From: Rubripirellula tenax
GTDB taxonomy: Bacteria > Planctomycetota > Planctomycetia > Pirellulales > Pirellulaceae
DNA: 64,000 nt
Reading direction: 5' to 3'
NCBI RefSeq assembly: GCF_007860125.1
Contig: NZ_SJPW01000001.1
Span: forward strand, 1,078,104-1,142,103
Shown: positions 56,238-64,000 of the stretch, piece by piece
Layout of the letters: the number at the start of each line of letters is the position of its first letter
Numbering within the stretch: position 1 is the first letter of the stretch
The notes under the pieces: generated by a model
Database searches by the model: none
Told to the model about the DNA's origin: nothing
What the model saw: the letters and a program-made list of their open reading frames with translations, nothing else
Program-made: the position numbers and the translations under genes

Positions 56238-59200
56238 CTAGCTGCAACCCATGCTGTTGCCACAGTTGTGACACAGATAGCAGTTGCCGTTGCGGACGGT
56301 GATGCTGCCGCAGTTGTCACAGCTGGGGGCGTCGATCTGGAAGCGAGCGAACTGGTCGCCCTGTCCGCCCATCGAATCCTCGGTTTTCGCCGAGCCGTTG
56401 GAATGGCCATTGGCGTGGCCGTTTCCGTTGCTGGAGGATCCTTCGCCCATCGCAGCCATCAGGGTCGCACGTTCGGCTAGGGCGACTGCCGCACCGGCGT
56501 CCTCGCGGAGTCCTTCCATGACCGAGCTGGTGTTGACGCCCGAGGGACTGCCTGCGGCGTCGTTACCGCTGTTGGTCGCCTCGACGACGGGCATGTTGTC
56601 ATGACCGCTCATGAACGTCAGCCCCAACCAGCGAGCGATGTAGTCGACGACGCTCTTGGCGATTCGGATGTCCTTGTTGGACGTGTGGCCCATCGGCTCG
56701 AAACGCGTGTGGCTGAACTTGTTGACCAACACTTCCAACGGCACGCCGTATTGAAGTGCGATCGACAACGCGGTTCCGAAGCTGTCCATGATGCCGCCGA
56801 TCGTCGACCCTTCTTTGGCCATCGTGATGAAGATTTCACCCGGGCGACCATCGGGGTACAGACCGACGCAAAGGTAACCTTCGTGACCGGCGATCGTGAA
56901 CTTATGCGTCACACTTTGACGTGTGTCGGGCAGTCGTTCGCGACGAGGCTTGTAAACGATCTTTTCGACGGTTTCGGTAACGACCTTTGCCGCCGCGTCG
57001 GCCGCCTTGCCTTCCTCGCTCTTGGTGTTCAGCGGTTGCGATTGCTTGCTGCCGTCGCGATAGATCGCGATCGCCTTCAATCCCAATTCCCAACCCCAGA
57101 AGTACGCGTTGGCGATGTCCGCCGGCGTCACGTCGTTGGGCATGTTGACCGTCTTGCTGATTGCACCCGACAAAAACGGCTGGGCCGCCGCCATCATCGT
57201 GACGTGCGCCTGCCACCGGATGCTGCGAATGCCGTTGGCCGGTTGGAACGCACAATCGAACACCGACAAGTGTTCCGGTGCAATCTCTGGTGCGCCTTCG
57301 ATCGTGTCGTTGGTGTCGATGTAAGCCAGGATGACTTCGATTTGATCCGACGAATAGCCGAGGTTTTCGAGTGCCAATTGGACGGTACGATTAACGATCT
57401 TTAGCATCCCGCCGCCGGCAAGTTGCTTGTACTTGACCAATGCGATGTCGGGTTCGATGCCTGTTGTGTCGCAATCCATCATGAAGCTGATGGTGCCCGT
57501 CGGTGCCAGTACTGTTGCCTGAGCGTTGCGGAAGCCGAACTTTTCGCCGATTTCCAAAACGTCGTCCCACAACTTGCGAGCTGCTTCCTTCAACTCGGCG
57601 GGGCCGTCGTCGTTGATTTGGTCGCAAGCCTCGCGGTGCATTCGCATCACGTTCAACATCGGCTTTTCGTTGTTCGAATAGCCGTCGAACGGTCCGACGA
57701 CCGAAGCCAATTCCGCACTGGTGCGGTTCGCTTCGCCGTGCAGCATTGCCGTCAACGATCCGCAAACACCACGAGCGGCGTCCGAGTCGTACGCCAAGCC
57801 GCTGGTCATGATGACGCTGCCCAGGTTCGAATAACCCAGTCCTAGCGGCCGATAACGATGGCTGTTTTCGGCGATCGGCTTGGTCGGATAGCTAGCGTGG
57901 TCGACCAGGATCTCCTGAGCGATGAAGAACAATCGTGAAGCGGCGCGAAAGCGTTCGGTGTGGAACGAACCGTCCGGCGAAACGAACTTCATCAAGTTGA
58001 TGCTGGACAGATTGCATGCCGTGTCGTCCAGGAACATGTATTCGCTGCACGGGTTCGACGCGTTGATCGCGCCGCTGTTGGGGCACGTGTGCCAGTTGTT
58101 GATGGTCGTGTCGTATTGCACACCCGGGTCGCCACAGTGCCACGCACACTCGGCCATCTTGTTGAGAAGTTCTTTCGCGTCGTACGACGGCGGCGTGCCC
58201 TTGGCCTTGTTCGAAACCCAGCGCGTTTGGAACGATTGACCGGCGCGGACCGCGTCCATGTATTCGTCGGTCAAGCGAACGGACAAGTTTGCGTTTTGGA
58301 AACAAACGCTGCTGTAGGCTTCGCCGTTGAAGTTCGACTCGTAGCCTTCACGAATCAGCGCGTGCGCCTTCCTTTCTTCGTTCCACTTGCACTCGATGAA
58401 TTCCAAAACGTCGGGGTGCCAGACCTTCAGCGATTGCATCTTGGCGGCGCGGCGAGTCTTGCCGCCGCTCTTCACAACACCGGCGATCGAGTCGTAGACC
58501 TTCATGAACGACAAAGGGCCTGATGGCGTCCCACCGCCCGACATGCGTTCGCGTTGACTTCGGATCGTCGACAGGTCGGTGCCCGTGCCGCTGCCGAACT
58601 TGAATAACATCGCTTCGCTGAACGCCAGCTGCATGATGTCTTCCATGTTGTCTTCGACGCTTTGGATGAAGCACGCCGAACCCTGTGGATACTCGTACGA
58701 GTTTTCCGGTTGGTCGACGTGACCCTCGGCCGCGTTCCAACGCCAATTGCATTTCGAACCCGTCACGCCGTATTGGGCATGCAGACCAACGTTGAACCAA
58801 ACGGGGCTGTTGAAAGCGCCGTGTTGATGCAGGCACAACCACGTCAGTTCGCGATAGAAACGGTCGCCGTCTTCGGGGGTGTCAAAATAGCCATCCGCCA
58901 AGCCCCAGTCCGCGATCGTACGCGTGACGCGGTGGATCAATTGGCGAACACTCTTTTCGCGTTCGCCTTCGTTGGTCGGGTCGCCGTAAAAGTACTTTGA
59001 CACGACGACGTTGGTCGCCAATTGAGTCCAACGGGCTGGGATTTCACAATTGGTTTGCTCGAATAGTGCCTTGCCGCTCTCGTCTTTGATCGCTGCGCTT
59101 CGCAGTTCCCACTCGACGGTCTCGAAAGGTGATTGGCCGGTTTCGGGACAAAACACGGTATCGATCTTCAATCCGTGGTCGCCGGTGCGCTGGTGGGTTC

Positions 59201-59321
59201 CGAATCGCGATCGAGCGTACTCGACGCCGTGTTCGGCATTGACCTTTTCAATCGCCGGGTCGCCCGAAAGATTGTTGTTGCTGTCTGACGAGTGGGTGCG
59301 TGCAGGGAGAACGGTCGCCAT
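56238..59321 (-). CDS. nrdJ: Adenosylcobalamin-dependent ribonucleotide reductase (class II)
   Basis: 1027 aa, cytoplasmic. Class II signatures are present: 'NSPVWFNVG', 'FKFGSGTGTDLSTIRSQ', 'NPCSEYMFLDDTACNLSSINLMKF' (active-site cysteine and acidic residues) and 'LAPTGTISFMMDCDTTGIEPDIALVKYK'. A TSCPD domain ('CVGLYPDGRPGEIFITMAKEG') is near residue 825, and a Cys-rich end ('CDNCGSITVRNGNCYLCHNCGNSMGCS' region) serves as the redox tail. It makes deoxyribonucleotides with B12 and works with or without oxygen. No B12 riboswitch was seen upstream. Confidence 0.95.
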   Translation of the reverse strand: MATVLPARTHSSDSNNNLSGDPAIEKVNAEHGVEYARSRFGTHQRTGDHGLKIDTVFCPETGQSPFETVEWELRSAAIKDESGKALFEQTNCEIPARWTQLATNVVVSKYFYGDPTNEGEREKSVRQLIHRVTRTIADWGLADGYFDTPEDGDRFYRELTWLCLHQHGAFNSPVWFNVGLHAQYGVTGSKCNWRWNAAEGHVDQPENSYEYPQGSACFIQSVEDNMEDIMQLAFSEAMLFKFGSGTGTDLSTIRSQRERMSGGGTPSGPLSFMKVYDSIAGVVKSGGKTRRAAKMQSLKVWHPDVLEFIECKWNEERKAHALIREGYESNFNGEAYSSVCFQNANLSVRLTDEYMDAVRAGQSFQTRWVSNKAKGTPPSYDAKELLNKMAECAWHCGDPGVQYDTTINNWHTCPNSGAINASNPCSEYMFLDDTACNLSSINLMKFVSPDGSFHTERFRAASRLFFIAQEILVDHASYPTKPIAENSHRYRPLGLGYSNLGSVIMTSGLAYDSDAARGVCGSLTAMLHGEANRTSAELASVVGPFDGYSNNEKPMLNVMRMHREACDQINDDGPAELKEAARKLWDDVLEIGEKFGFRNAQATVLAPTGTISFMMDCDTTGIEPDIALVKYKQLAGGGMLKIVNRTVQLALENLGYSSDQIEVILAYIDTNDTIEGAPEIAPEHLSVFDCAFQPANGIRSIRWQAHVTMMAAAQPFLSGAISKTVNMPNDVTPADIANAYFWGWELGLKAIAIYRDGSKQSQPLNTKSEEGKAADAAAKVVTETVEKIVYKPRRERLPDTRQSVTHKFTIAGHEGYLCVGLYPDGRPGEIFITMAKEGSTIGGIMDSFGTALSIALQYGVPLEVLVNKFSHTRFEPMGHTSNKDIRIAKSVVDYIARWLGLTFMSGHDNMPVVEATNSGNDAAGSPSGVNTSSVMEGLREDAGAAVALAERATLMAAMGEGSSSNGNGHANGHSNGSAKTEDSMGGQGDQFARFQIDAPSCDNCGSITVRNGNCYLCHNCGNSMGCS

Positions 59322-59982
59322 GGCTTTGAGACTCCTTAAGGGTCATCCGTGTTTTGGTGTCCGTCGCCAAGATTCGCTCAGTTTCCTTGCGAAGCGGCGT
59401 CCACCAACAATTGTAATAAGCAGATTCTGAAGATGAACGGTTGTCGATCACGTCGGGCCGGTGCTGGGGTGAGCTCGGTCGGGGGGGACGAAGTCGCAGG
59501 CATCAATCCTTCGACGCATTTCCCGAGGGCTCAAAGTTTCCCTAAACGTTAATGAAAGCACTACCCGTAGTCGGTTTCGGTGCCGAAGTTGACTACATGT
59601 GGACGACATGGGACGTGATCGTACCGATTGCAGAAGGCGTGTCAAACTCTTTCTTGTCGCCGCTGCTAAGTCTTGACCCGGTAGCACTTTAGGATCCCCG
59701 AATGGGCTCACGCGACCGTCGCCGGTAACCTCACACTGTTTCCGTAACATCAAGTCATCAATGTACTTAGCGAGATTTGCATGCAAACCGAACTCCGTCC
59801 GTCGAAAGGCCATGAAAACCGGAAAATTTCTGAGTCGAATCTCATACCGCAACAAGGCCGGCAAGATGGGCGAAATGGGCCGGCTGTCTTGCGATGCCTG
59901 CCCGGTTGCCGTCGGGGTTCTTCGGATCGATGATACTTTTGAACACTACTTACCCCTTCTTTAGATAAATGCGGAGATCCCC
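59322..59982. other. 661-bp gene-free stretch
   Basis: No convincing gene on either strand. The frames of 46-140 codons that cross it have skewed composition, no signal and no start with a ribosome site. No tRNA, B12 box or clear terminator was seen. It is the largest unexplained space in the window and could hold a small RNA. Confidence 0.4.
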
Positions 59983-60411
59983 ATGGATGAGTTAATTGCG
60001 CAACTGACCAGCAAGCTTGGAATCGATGAATCGGTTGCAAACGCAGCAACAGGAAAAGCGATGGCGTTGGTAAAGCAGCACGCTGGCGACGAACTGTTTG
60101 GCAAGATCGCTTCGGCGATCCCCGGTGCAGTCGAATCCGCAGCAACGGGCGCCTCGGACGCCGGTTCAGACGCGGCCAGTGGCGGCGCAGGCATGCTTGG
60201 CAAATTGGCGGGCATGGCATCGAGTGCCCTCGGCGGATCGGCCGGCGGCGGATTGGAATTGGGCGCCGCTCTGACCGGTGCAGGTCTTGAGCCGGACAAG
60301 ATGGGCGGATTCGTTTCCATGATTGTCGGGTTCTTAAAAGAGAAGGCCGGCGCCGAGGTGATGGACCAGGTCATGGCCAAGTTCCCGATGCTGAAGACCC
60401 TGTTGGGCTAA
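59983..60411 (+). CDS. DUF2780-like (VcgC/VcgE) protein
   Basis: 142 aa. Helical ends ('MDELIAQLTSKLGIDESVANAATGKAM' and 'FVSMIVGFLKEKAGAEVMDQVMAKFPML') enclose a Gly/Ala/Ser-rich middle (about 48-95). This pattern matches DUF2780 proteins. GGAG stands before the ATG. Secretion is not evident. Function unknown; members are small stress- or envelope-related proteins. Confidence 0.75.
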   Translation: MDELIAQLTSKLGIDESVANAATGKAMALVKQHAGDELFGKIASAIPGAVESAATGASDAGSDAASGGAGMLGKLAGMASSALGGSAGGGLELGAALTGAGLEPDKMGGFVSMIVGFLKEKAGAEVMDQVMAKFPMLKTLLG

Positions 60412-60430
60412 CCGGATCACAGTCGATTCT

Positions 60431-60564
60431 GTGGCCGCCGGTTCCACCGGCGGCACCGGTGTACCTGTGGCCGCCGGTGATGCCGGCGGCACCGGGTTCC
60501 TGTGGCACCGGGTTCCTGTGGCCGCCGGGTTCCTGTGGCCGCCGGTGATGCCGGCGGCGCCGGG
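60431..60564. repeat. GC-rich hairpin repeat
   Basis: Repeats built from CCTGTGGCCGCCGG and ATGCCGGCGGC-type blocks form several hairpins, for example GCCGCCGGT / ACCGGCGGC (60434-60454) and GCCGCCGG / CCGGCGGC twice. It lies between the DUF2780-like gene and the isomerase gene and may terminate transcription or be a tandem-repeat hotspot. Confidence 0.75.
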
Positions 60565-60640
60565 TTGCTGACAACGTCTACCGTTTGTGGTCTACAAGCG
60601 GTTTGGCGATGATTCAAAATGTGATTCGAAAAGGGGTCTG

Positions 60641-61477
60641 ATGAAGTACGCGATCTGCAACGAGACGTTCGGCGATTGGCCGCTTAGTGACGCGTTGGCG
60701 CTGGCGTGCGACGTCGGCTACACCGGATGGGAAGTCGCGCCGTTCATGTTGACCGACAAGCTCGCTTCCTATTCCGCGGGTGACCGAATCGCGTATCGCG
60801 AACAAGTCGAAGCCGCCGGGATGCAGGTCATCGGCTTGCATTGGTTGTTAGCCAAGACAAGCGGTTATCACTTGACCACGCCGGACGCGGATACTCGCAA
60901 GCGAACAGCTGCTTACTTGATTGATTTGGCGCGGCTGTGTTCCGATCTTGGCGGCGATCTGATGGTGCTTGGTTCGCCTCAGCAACGAAATTTTCCCGCG
61001 GAACAAACGATGCATTCGGCGATGCAGAATGCTGCTGATGTGTTGCAGGTCGTTGCACCGGAGCTTGAGCCATTGGGCGTGAAGATTGCCATCGAGCCGC
61101 TCGGTCGAGGCGAGGGGAATTTTTTGAATACCGCGGCCGAGGGTCGTCAGTTGATGGCGATGGTCGATAGTCCCAACGTCCAATTGCATTTGGATGTCAA
61201 AGCGATGAGCGACGAACCGACGCCGACGCCCCAGATCATTCGCGACAACGCCGAGGCGATGATTCACTTCCACGCCAATGATCCGAATCTTCTCGGACCA
61301 GGCATGGGAGACGTCGCGTTCGGGCCGATCTTCGAGGCGCTGCGCGACGTCGACTATCGAGGCTGGGTCAGCGTCGAAGTGTTCGACTATTCGCCCGGCA
61401 TCGAAACGATCGTGCGAACCAGCATGGCCAACATGCAAGCCCAGGCCGACGCCACGGCCAACCGTTCACCCAAGTAG
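60641..61477 (+). CDS. Sugar phosphate isomerase/epimerase-like TIM barrel
   Basis: 278 aa from the ATG at 60641 (preceded by AAGGGG). AP endonuclease 2/xylose isomerase-like fold: 'YTGWEVAPFML', 'VIGLHWLLAKTSGYHL', 'GVKIAIEPLGRGEGNFLNTAAEG' (metal-binding Glu), 'LHLDVKAM', 'MIHFHANDPN' and 'GWVSVEVFDY' give the expected metal ligands. Such enzymes isomerise or epimerise sugars or inositols. The substrate is not predictable here. Confidence 0.88.
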   Translation: MKYAICNETFGDWPLSDALALACDVGYTGWEVAPFMLTDKLASYSAGDRIAYREQVEAAGMQVIGLHWLLAKTSGYHLTTPDADTRKRTAAYLIDLARLCSDLGGDLMVLGSPQQRNFPAEQTMHSAMQNAADVLQVVAPELEPLGVKIAIEPLGRGEGNFLNTAAEGRQLMAMVDSPNVQLHLDVKAMSDEPTPTPQIIRDNAEAMIHFHANDPNLLGPGMGDVAFGPIFEALRDVDYRGWVSVEVFDYSPGIETIVRTSMANMQAQADATANRSPK

Positions 61478-61517
61478 CCTTCAAGCGACTTCGTCACTTT
61501 GGCGCGGAGTGAGGTGG

Positions 61518-61727
61518 CTACTTCGATGTTTGATGTCGACTCGAAATCTTGGTTGCGATTGCGACGCATAGAATGACGCAAGCGGCGACGATGATGGCGG
61601 GTGCCACGTGAGTCGGTTCGGTGGCGTAGTGCAGAGGGCCGGGTTCGCCGTGGCCGGGGTGGGCTAAAACCGTTGCTGGAAACAGAGTTGCCGAGAAAAT
61701 GGCAGCGGCGCGATGGAAATGGCTCAC
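61518..61727 (-). CDS. Small exported membrane protein
   Basis: 69 aa from a GTG. Signal peptide (about 1-22), then 'HPGHGEPGPLHYATEPTHVAP' and a membrane helix (about 42-58). Histidine-rich mature start suggests metal binding, but this is inference. No strong ribosome site. Convergent with the isomerase gene. Confidence 0.5.
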   Translation of the reverse strand: MSHFHRAAAIFSATLFPATVLAHPGHGEPGPLHYATEPTHVAPAIIVAACVILCVAIATKISSRHQTSK

Positions 61728-61939
61728 GAAGTTGGTCCGCGGTCGAGGTAGAAAAGGAACATGTCAGATCCTATCTTCTATGCGGCTGGCTGATTTTTGT
61801 CGAGCCACCGTGGGGGCGTTGTGACGATTCGGGTTGTAGGGGTTGTGCCGTAGAATCCAATTGCACTTTGGGGCGATGTGGCGGAGGGACGAAAAAACGC
61901 ATTGATGGGGTTTTTCTTCGGCGATGAAGTTCCGTATTC

Positions 61940-63211
61940 ATGAAATGCAAAAACGTACCGCTGTCGCTGCTAAAAGTCGGTGCGATCTTGAGTTCGCCGA
62001 TTATCGATCCGGTTGATTCTCGCGTCAAATTGTTGGCCGAGGGGACAGTCATCACGGATGATTTCATGCGGCTGCTGGCATCTCGGCGAATCGAAACGGT
62101 GGTGCTCAACCAACGCGACATTGCGATCCTGTTCGCGTTCACGCCGCAAGGTCGTCGTAAAAAAGTTCCGCCGCCGCCCGCCTACATTCAGTCGCGCAAA
62201 GCCAATGACTTCTCTGACGCGCTCGACAGTCTCGTTGAGGACGGTGGGGAGTTGTCGCTCACCGAGGGTGAACGAAGTCTGTCTGACGAATTTGTGAAGC
62301 CGGCCGGTTGTGCGTATGCCAACGGGTTGACCATCCAGTGGGCGAACGAGTCGGACAAGCGGATCGAGTACGTCAACGAGTTCTTTGCCGACACGGCTGA
62401 AAAGGGCGCAAACATCGGTCCTCTTCGAATCACGTGCGCCGAGTTGCTTGATCGATTGGTGGAAGATCAAGACGCGCTCGTCTGCTGGGCGTGCGCACCC
62501 TATGAATCGGATTACCCGTCGCGACACGGTTTACATCTGGCCGCCTTGGCGATGGCGATCGGCGTCGAGATGGGATTGGGACGCACGGATTTGACGGAGT
62601 TGGGGATCGGTTGTTTGATGCATGATATCGGAATGCACGAAGTCGGGCTGAATATGTTCGACAACGCAGGTCCGTTGGTGCACGGCCAGTTGGTGCGGTT
62701 GGCTGATCATCCGGTCAAGGCGATCGACATCGCCGGTCGCTTTGGCAACGAGATTTCAAACTTAGCCAGATTCGTGATCTATCAACTGCACGAGCGTGGC
62801 GACGGCAGCGGTTACCCACGGGGATTGACGGCCGAATCGATTCATCCGCTGGCGAAGATCGCGGCGGTTGCCGATGCGTTCATCGGCATGTTAACGACCC
62901 GCAAACATCGCACTGCGATTCAGGGTTACTACGCCGTCGTCAATCTGCTGGACGAAATGAAAGTCGGTAAATTTGACCCCGCAGCGATACGAGCGTTGTT
63001 GAAGGCGACGTCGTTGTATCCGTTGGGCAGTCGCGTCACTTTGACCGGCCACAAAATCGGTCGCGTGATTCGCAGCGGCGGCACCGATTTCGTGATGCCG
63101 ACGATCGAGATGTGGGACGAAGACTATCCGGATCGTCCGCCAGAAATCGTTAATCTTAAAGAATCACCTGCGTACCAAATCACCGGATCCGTTCCTGCCC
63201 GCGCGGCCTAG
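61940..63211 (+). CDS. HD-GYP domain protein
   Basis: 423 aa. An N-terminal domain of unknown function (about 1-165) has no receiver or PAS motif that I recognise. The C-terminal HD-GYP domain has the HD pair in 'MHDIGMHEVG', a further histidine ('HGQLVRLADHP') and the GYP triad in 'HERGDGSGYPRG'. These domains hydrolyse cyclic di-GMP. The final 60 residues form a small beta domain. It is an orphan, not next to a diguanylate cyclase. Confidence 0.9.
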   Translation: MKCKNVPLSLLKVGAILSSPIIDPVDSRVKLLAEGTVITDDFMRLLASRRIETVVLNQRDIAILFAFTPQGRRKKVPPPPAYIQSRKANDFSDALDSLVEDGGELSLTEGERSLSDEFVKPAGCAYANGLTIQWANESDKRIEYVNEFFADTAEKGANIGPLRITCAELLDRLVEDQDALVCWACAPYESDYPSRHGLHLAALAMAIGVEMGLGRTDLTELGIGCLMHDIGMHEVGLNMFDNAGPLVHGQLVRLADHPVKAIDIAGRFGNEISNLARFVIYQLHERGDGSGYPRGLTAESIHPLAKIAAVADAFIGMLTTRKHRTAIQGYYAVVNLLDEMKVGKFDPAAIRALLKATSLYPLGSRVTLTGHKIGRVIRSGGTDFVMPTIEMWDEDYPDRPPEIVNLKESPAYQITGSVPARAA

Positions 63212-63230
63212 CAAAATTGCAGTCACCCTT

Positions 63231-63699
63231 CGTGGCCCTGCGACTCCGCTCGCAGGGTGTACGTTGTGCTTCCCATGAACTGCTTTGCAGTTCATATCCC
63301 GCGAGCGGAGTCGCGGGTCCACATCGGGTTGCCCGTTTCGGATCACGCTACGTGGCCCTGCGACTCCGCTCGCAGGGTGTACGTTGTGCTTCTCATGAAC
63401 TGCTTTGCAGTTCATATCCCGCGAGCGGAGTCGCGGGTCCACATCGGGTTGCCCGTTTCGGATCACGCTACGTGGCCCTGCGACTCCGCTCGCAGGGTGT
63501 ACGTTGTGCTTCTCTTGAACTGCTTTGCAGTTCATATCCCGCGAGCGGAGTCGCGGGTCCACAAAGGGTTGCCCGTTTCGGATCACCCTACGTGGCCCTG
63601 CGACTCCGCTCGCCGGGTGTACGTTGTGCAGTTCCCTTGAACTGCTTTGCAGTTCATATCCCGCCAGCGGAGTCGCGGGTCCACATCGGGTTGCCCGGT
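63231..63699. repeat. Four tandem copies of a 120-bp structured unit
   Basis: Copies at about 63231-63350, 63351-63470, 63471-63590 and 63591-63699. Each unit has three perfect hairpins: CCCTGCGA/TCGCAGGG (loop CTCCGC), TGAACTGC/GCAGTTCA (loop TTT) and CCCGCGA/TCGCGGG (loop GCGGAG). The first and third loops are mutually complementary. The fourth copy has mutations that break both outer hairpins. Open frames in this region on both strands are repeat artefacts. Confidence 0.92.
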
Positions 63700-64000
63700 T
63701 AGTGCCTCAGTAACGACACGGCACCTCGTTCGCTCATCAGTGGCTGGTCGGCCAGTTGACGACGGATCGTTGCCAGCGGGTTCCGGTCTTTGTTGGTCAT
63801 GGACGTGCGGATGTAGTTGCCCAGCAACCGCTGGTCGGCTTCTTTGCTGGCCATTCCGCGAGTGTAGGCCAACAAGGTTTCCCCTTCGAGCAACCGGAAC
63901 GTCTTCATGACGGGACGCGCATCGATATGGCTGTTCAGCGGTTCGCCGCATCCATCGACTAGCGGGCGATAGCCGTAGCGATTGCCGATCATCGCCGTGA
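63699..64000 (-). CDS. C-terminal part of a gene entering from the right edge, function unknown
   Basis: Open frame of about 100 codons ending with TAA at 63699-63701 and still open at the right edge; the first ATG at 63992 is probably internal. Sequence such as 'RTFRLLEGETLLAYTRGMASKEADQRLLGNYIRTSM' is protein-like (compare DUF1598-like planctomycete proteins, but only as a guess). Its stop overlaps the end of the tandem repeat. Confidence 0.55.
   Translation of the reverse strand, partial: TAMIGNRYGYRPLVDGCGEPLNSHIDARPVMKTFRLLEGETLLAYTRGMASKEADQRLLGNYIRTSMTNKDRNPLATIRRQLADQPLMSERGAVSLLRH

Noticed and set aside
59552-59691. Short frame starting MKALPVVGFGAEVDYMW
   Set aside because: No ribosome site and no recognisable motif, and the frame ends in a Cys/Arg-rich stretch.
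63164-63713. Long open frames on both strands across the tandem repeat
   Set aside because: They are periodic translations of the 120-bp repeat; the 120-base period is a multiple of 3, so no frame acquires stops.

Overview
The window looks like a chromosomal segment of a marine or brackish planctomycete of the Pirellulaceae type (Rhodopirellula, Rubripirellula or Novipirellula-like). This is inferred from gene families, not from a phylogenetic marker. The evidence is a set of lineage hallmarks: a DUF1501 Tat-secreted protein beside a PSCyt1/DUF1549/DUF1553 cytochrome, a Pirellula/Verrucomicrobium-type heme-binding dehydrogenase, a BBP7 outer-membrane barrel, two formylglycine sulfatases, a GH16 glycanase, a PEP-CTERM protein, and a giant DUF11/SdrD surface protein with a short basic N-terminal motif. 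The DNA is moderately GC-rich and has very few long intergenic gaps. No phage, insertion sequence, CRISPR array or plasmid backbone was seen.

Layout. 1-7.5 kb: a left-truncated beta-helix/diheme cytochrome fusion (-), a PEP-CTERM protein, a TPR/heme/FG-GAP protein, an orphan GspF-like protein and a CxxC secreted protein. 7.7-17 kb: a YVTN-propeller diheme cytochrome, a methyltransferase, a BBP7 barrel protein and the 1435-aa DUF11 protein. 17-22 kb: a small secreted protein, a CinA homologue with a decayed amidase domain, a DUF6702-type protein, a FlgI-like lipoprotein fused to HEAT-like repeats, and a tandem Dabb protein. 22-33.8 kb: an ACT protein, GH16, the DUF1501 and PSD1 pair, the divergent membrane-bound dehydrogenase, and three hypothetical envelope proteins. 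33.8-39.1 kb: tRNA-His, rpoD and divergent glnE. 39-43.2 kb: two sulfatases flanking a GxxExxY protein and an inverted repeat, then a UPF0314 protein. 43.2-50.2 kb (-): a compact run from a TerB-like protein through coaB, pyrD and a YiiX-like protein to a rhomboid-like protein, preceded by an SH3 protein and aroK. 50.2-59.3 kb: an SGNH protein and a membrane protein (+), then nrdJ, lepB and lptB (-), with an 80-bp palindromic repeat on both sides of lptB. 59.3-64 kb: a 660-bp gene-free stretch, a DUF2780-like protein, a GC-rich hairpin repeat, a TIM-barrel isomerase, an HD-GYP protein, a four-copy 120-bp tandem repeat with self-complementary loops, and the end of a right-truncated gene.

How the genes fit together. 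The sulfatases, GH16 enzyme and the several c-type cytochrome/propeller proteins suggest breakdown of sulfated algal polysaccharide and periplasmic redox chemistry. The housekeeping genes cover transcription (rpoD), nitrogen control (glnE), pyrimidine, CoA and shikimate synthesis (pyrD, coaB, aroK), deoxyribonucleotides (nrdJ), protein export (lepB) and lipopolysaccharide transport (lptB). The most unusual points are enzymes that keep a fold but lose key residues (GlnE deadenylylase half, CinA amidase half, a sulfatase with CHMSR, a rhomboid-like protein without GxSG), a signal peptidase I roughly twice normal size, the FlgI-HEAT lipoprotein, and the three structured repeat families. I did not find a clearly new defence or mobile system; the repeats and the GxxExxY/palindrome locus are the best candidates for undescribed biology.
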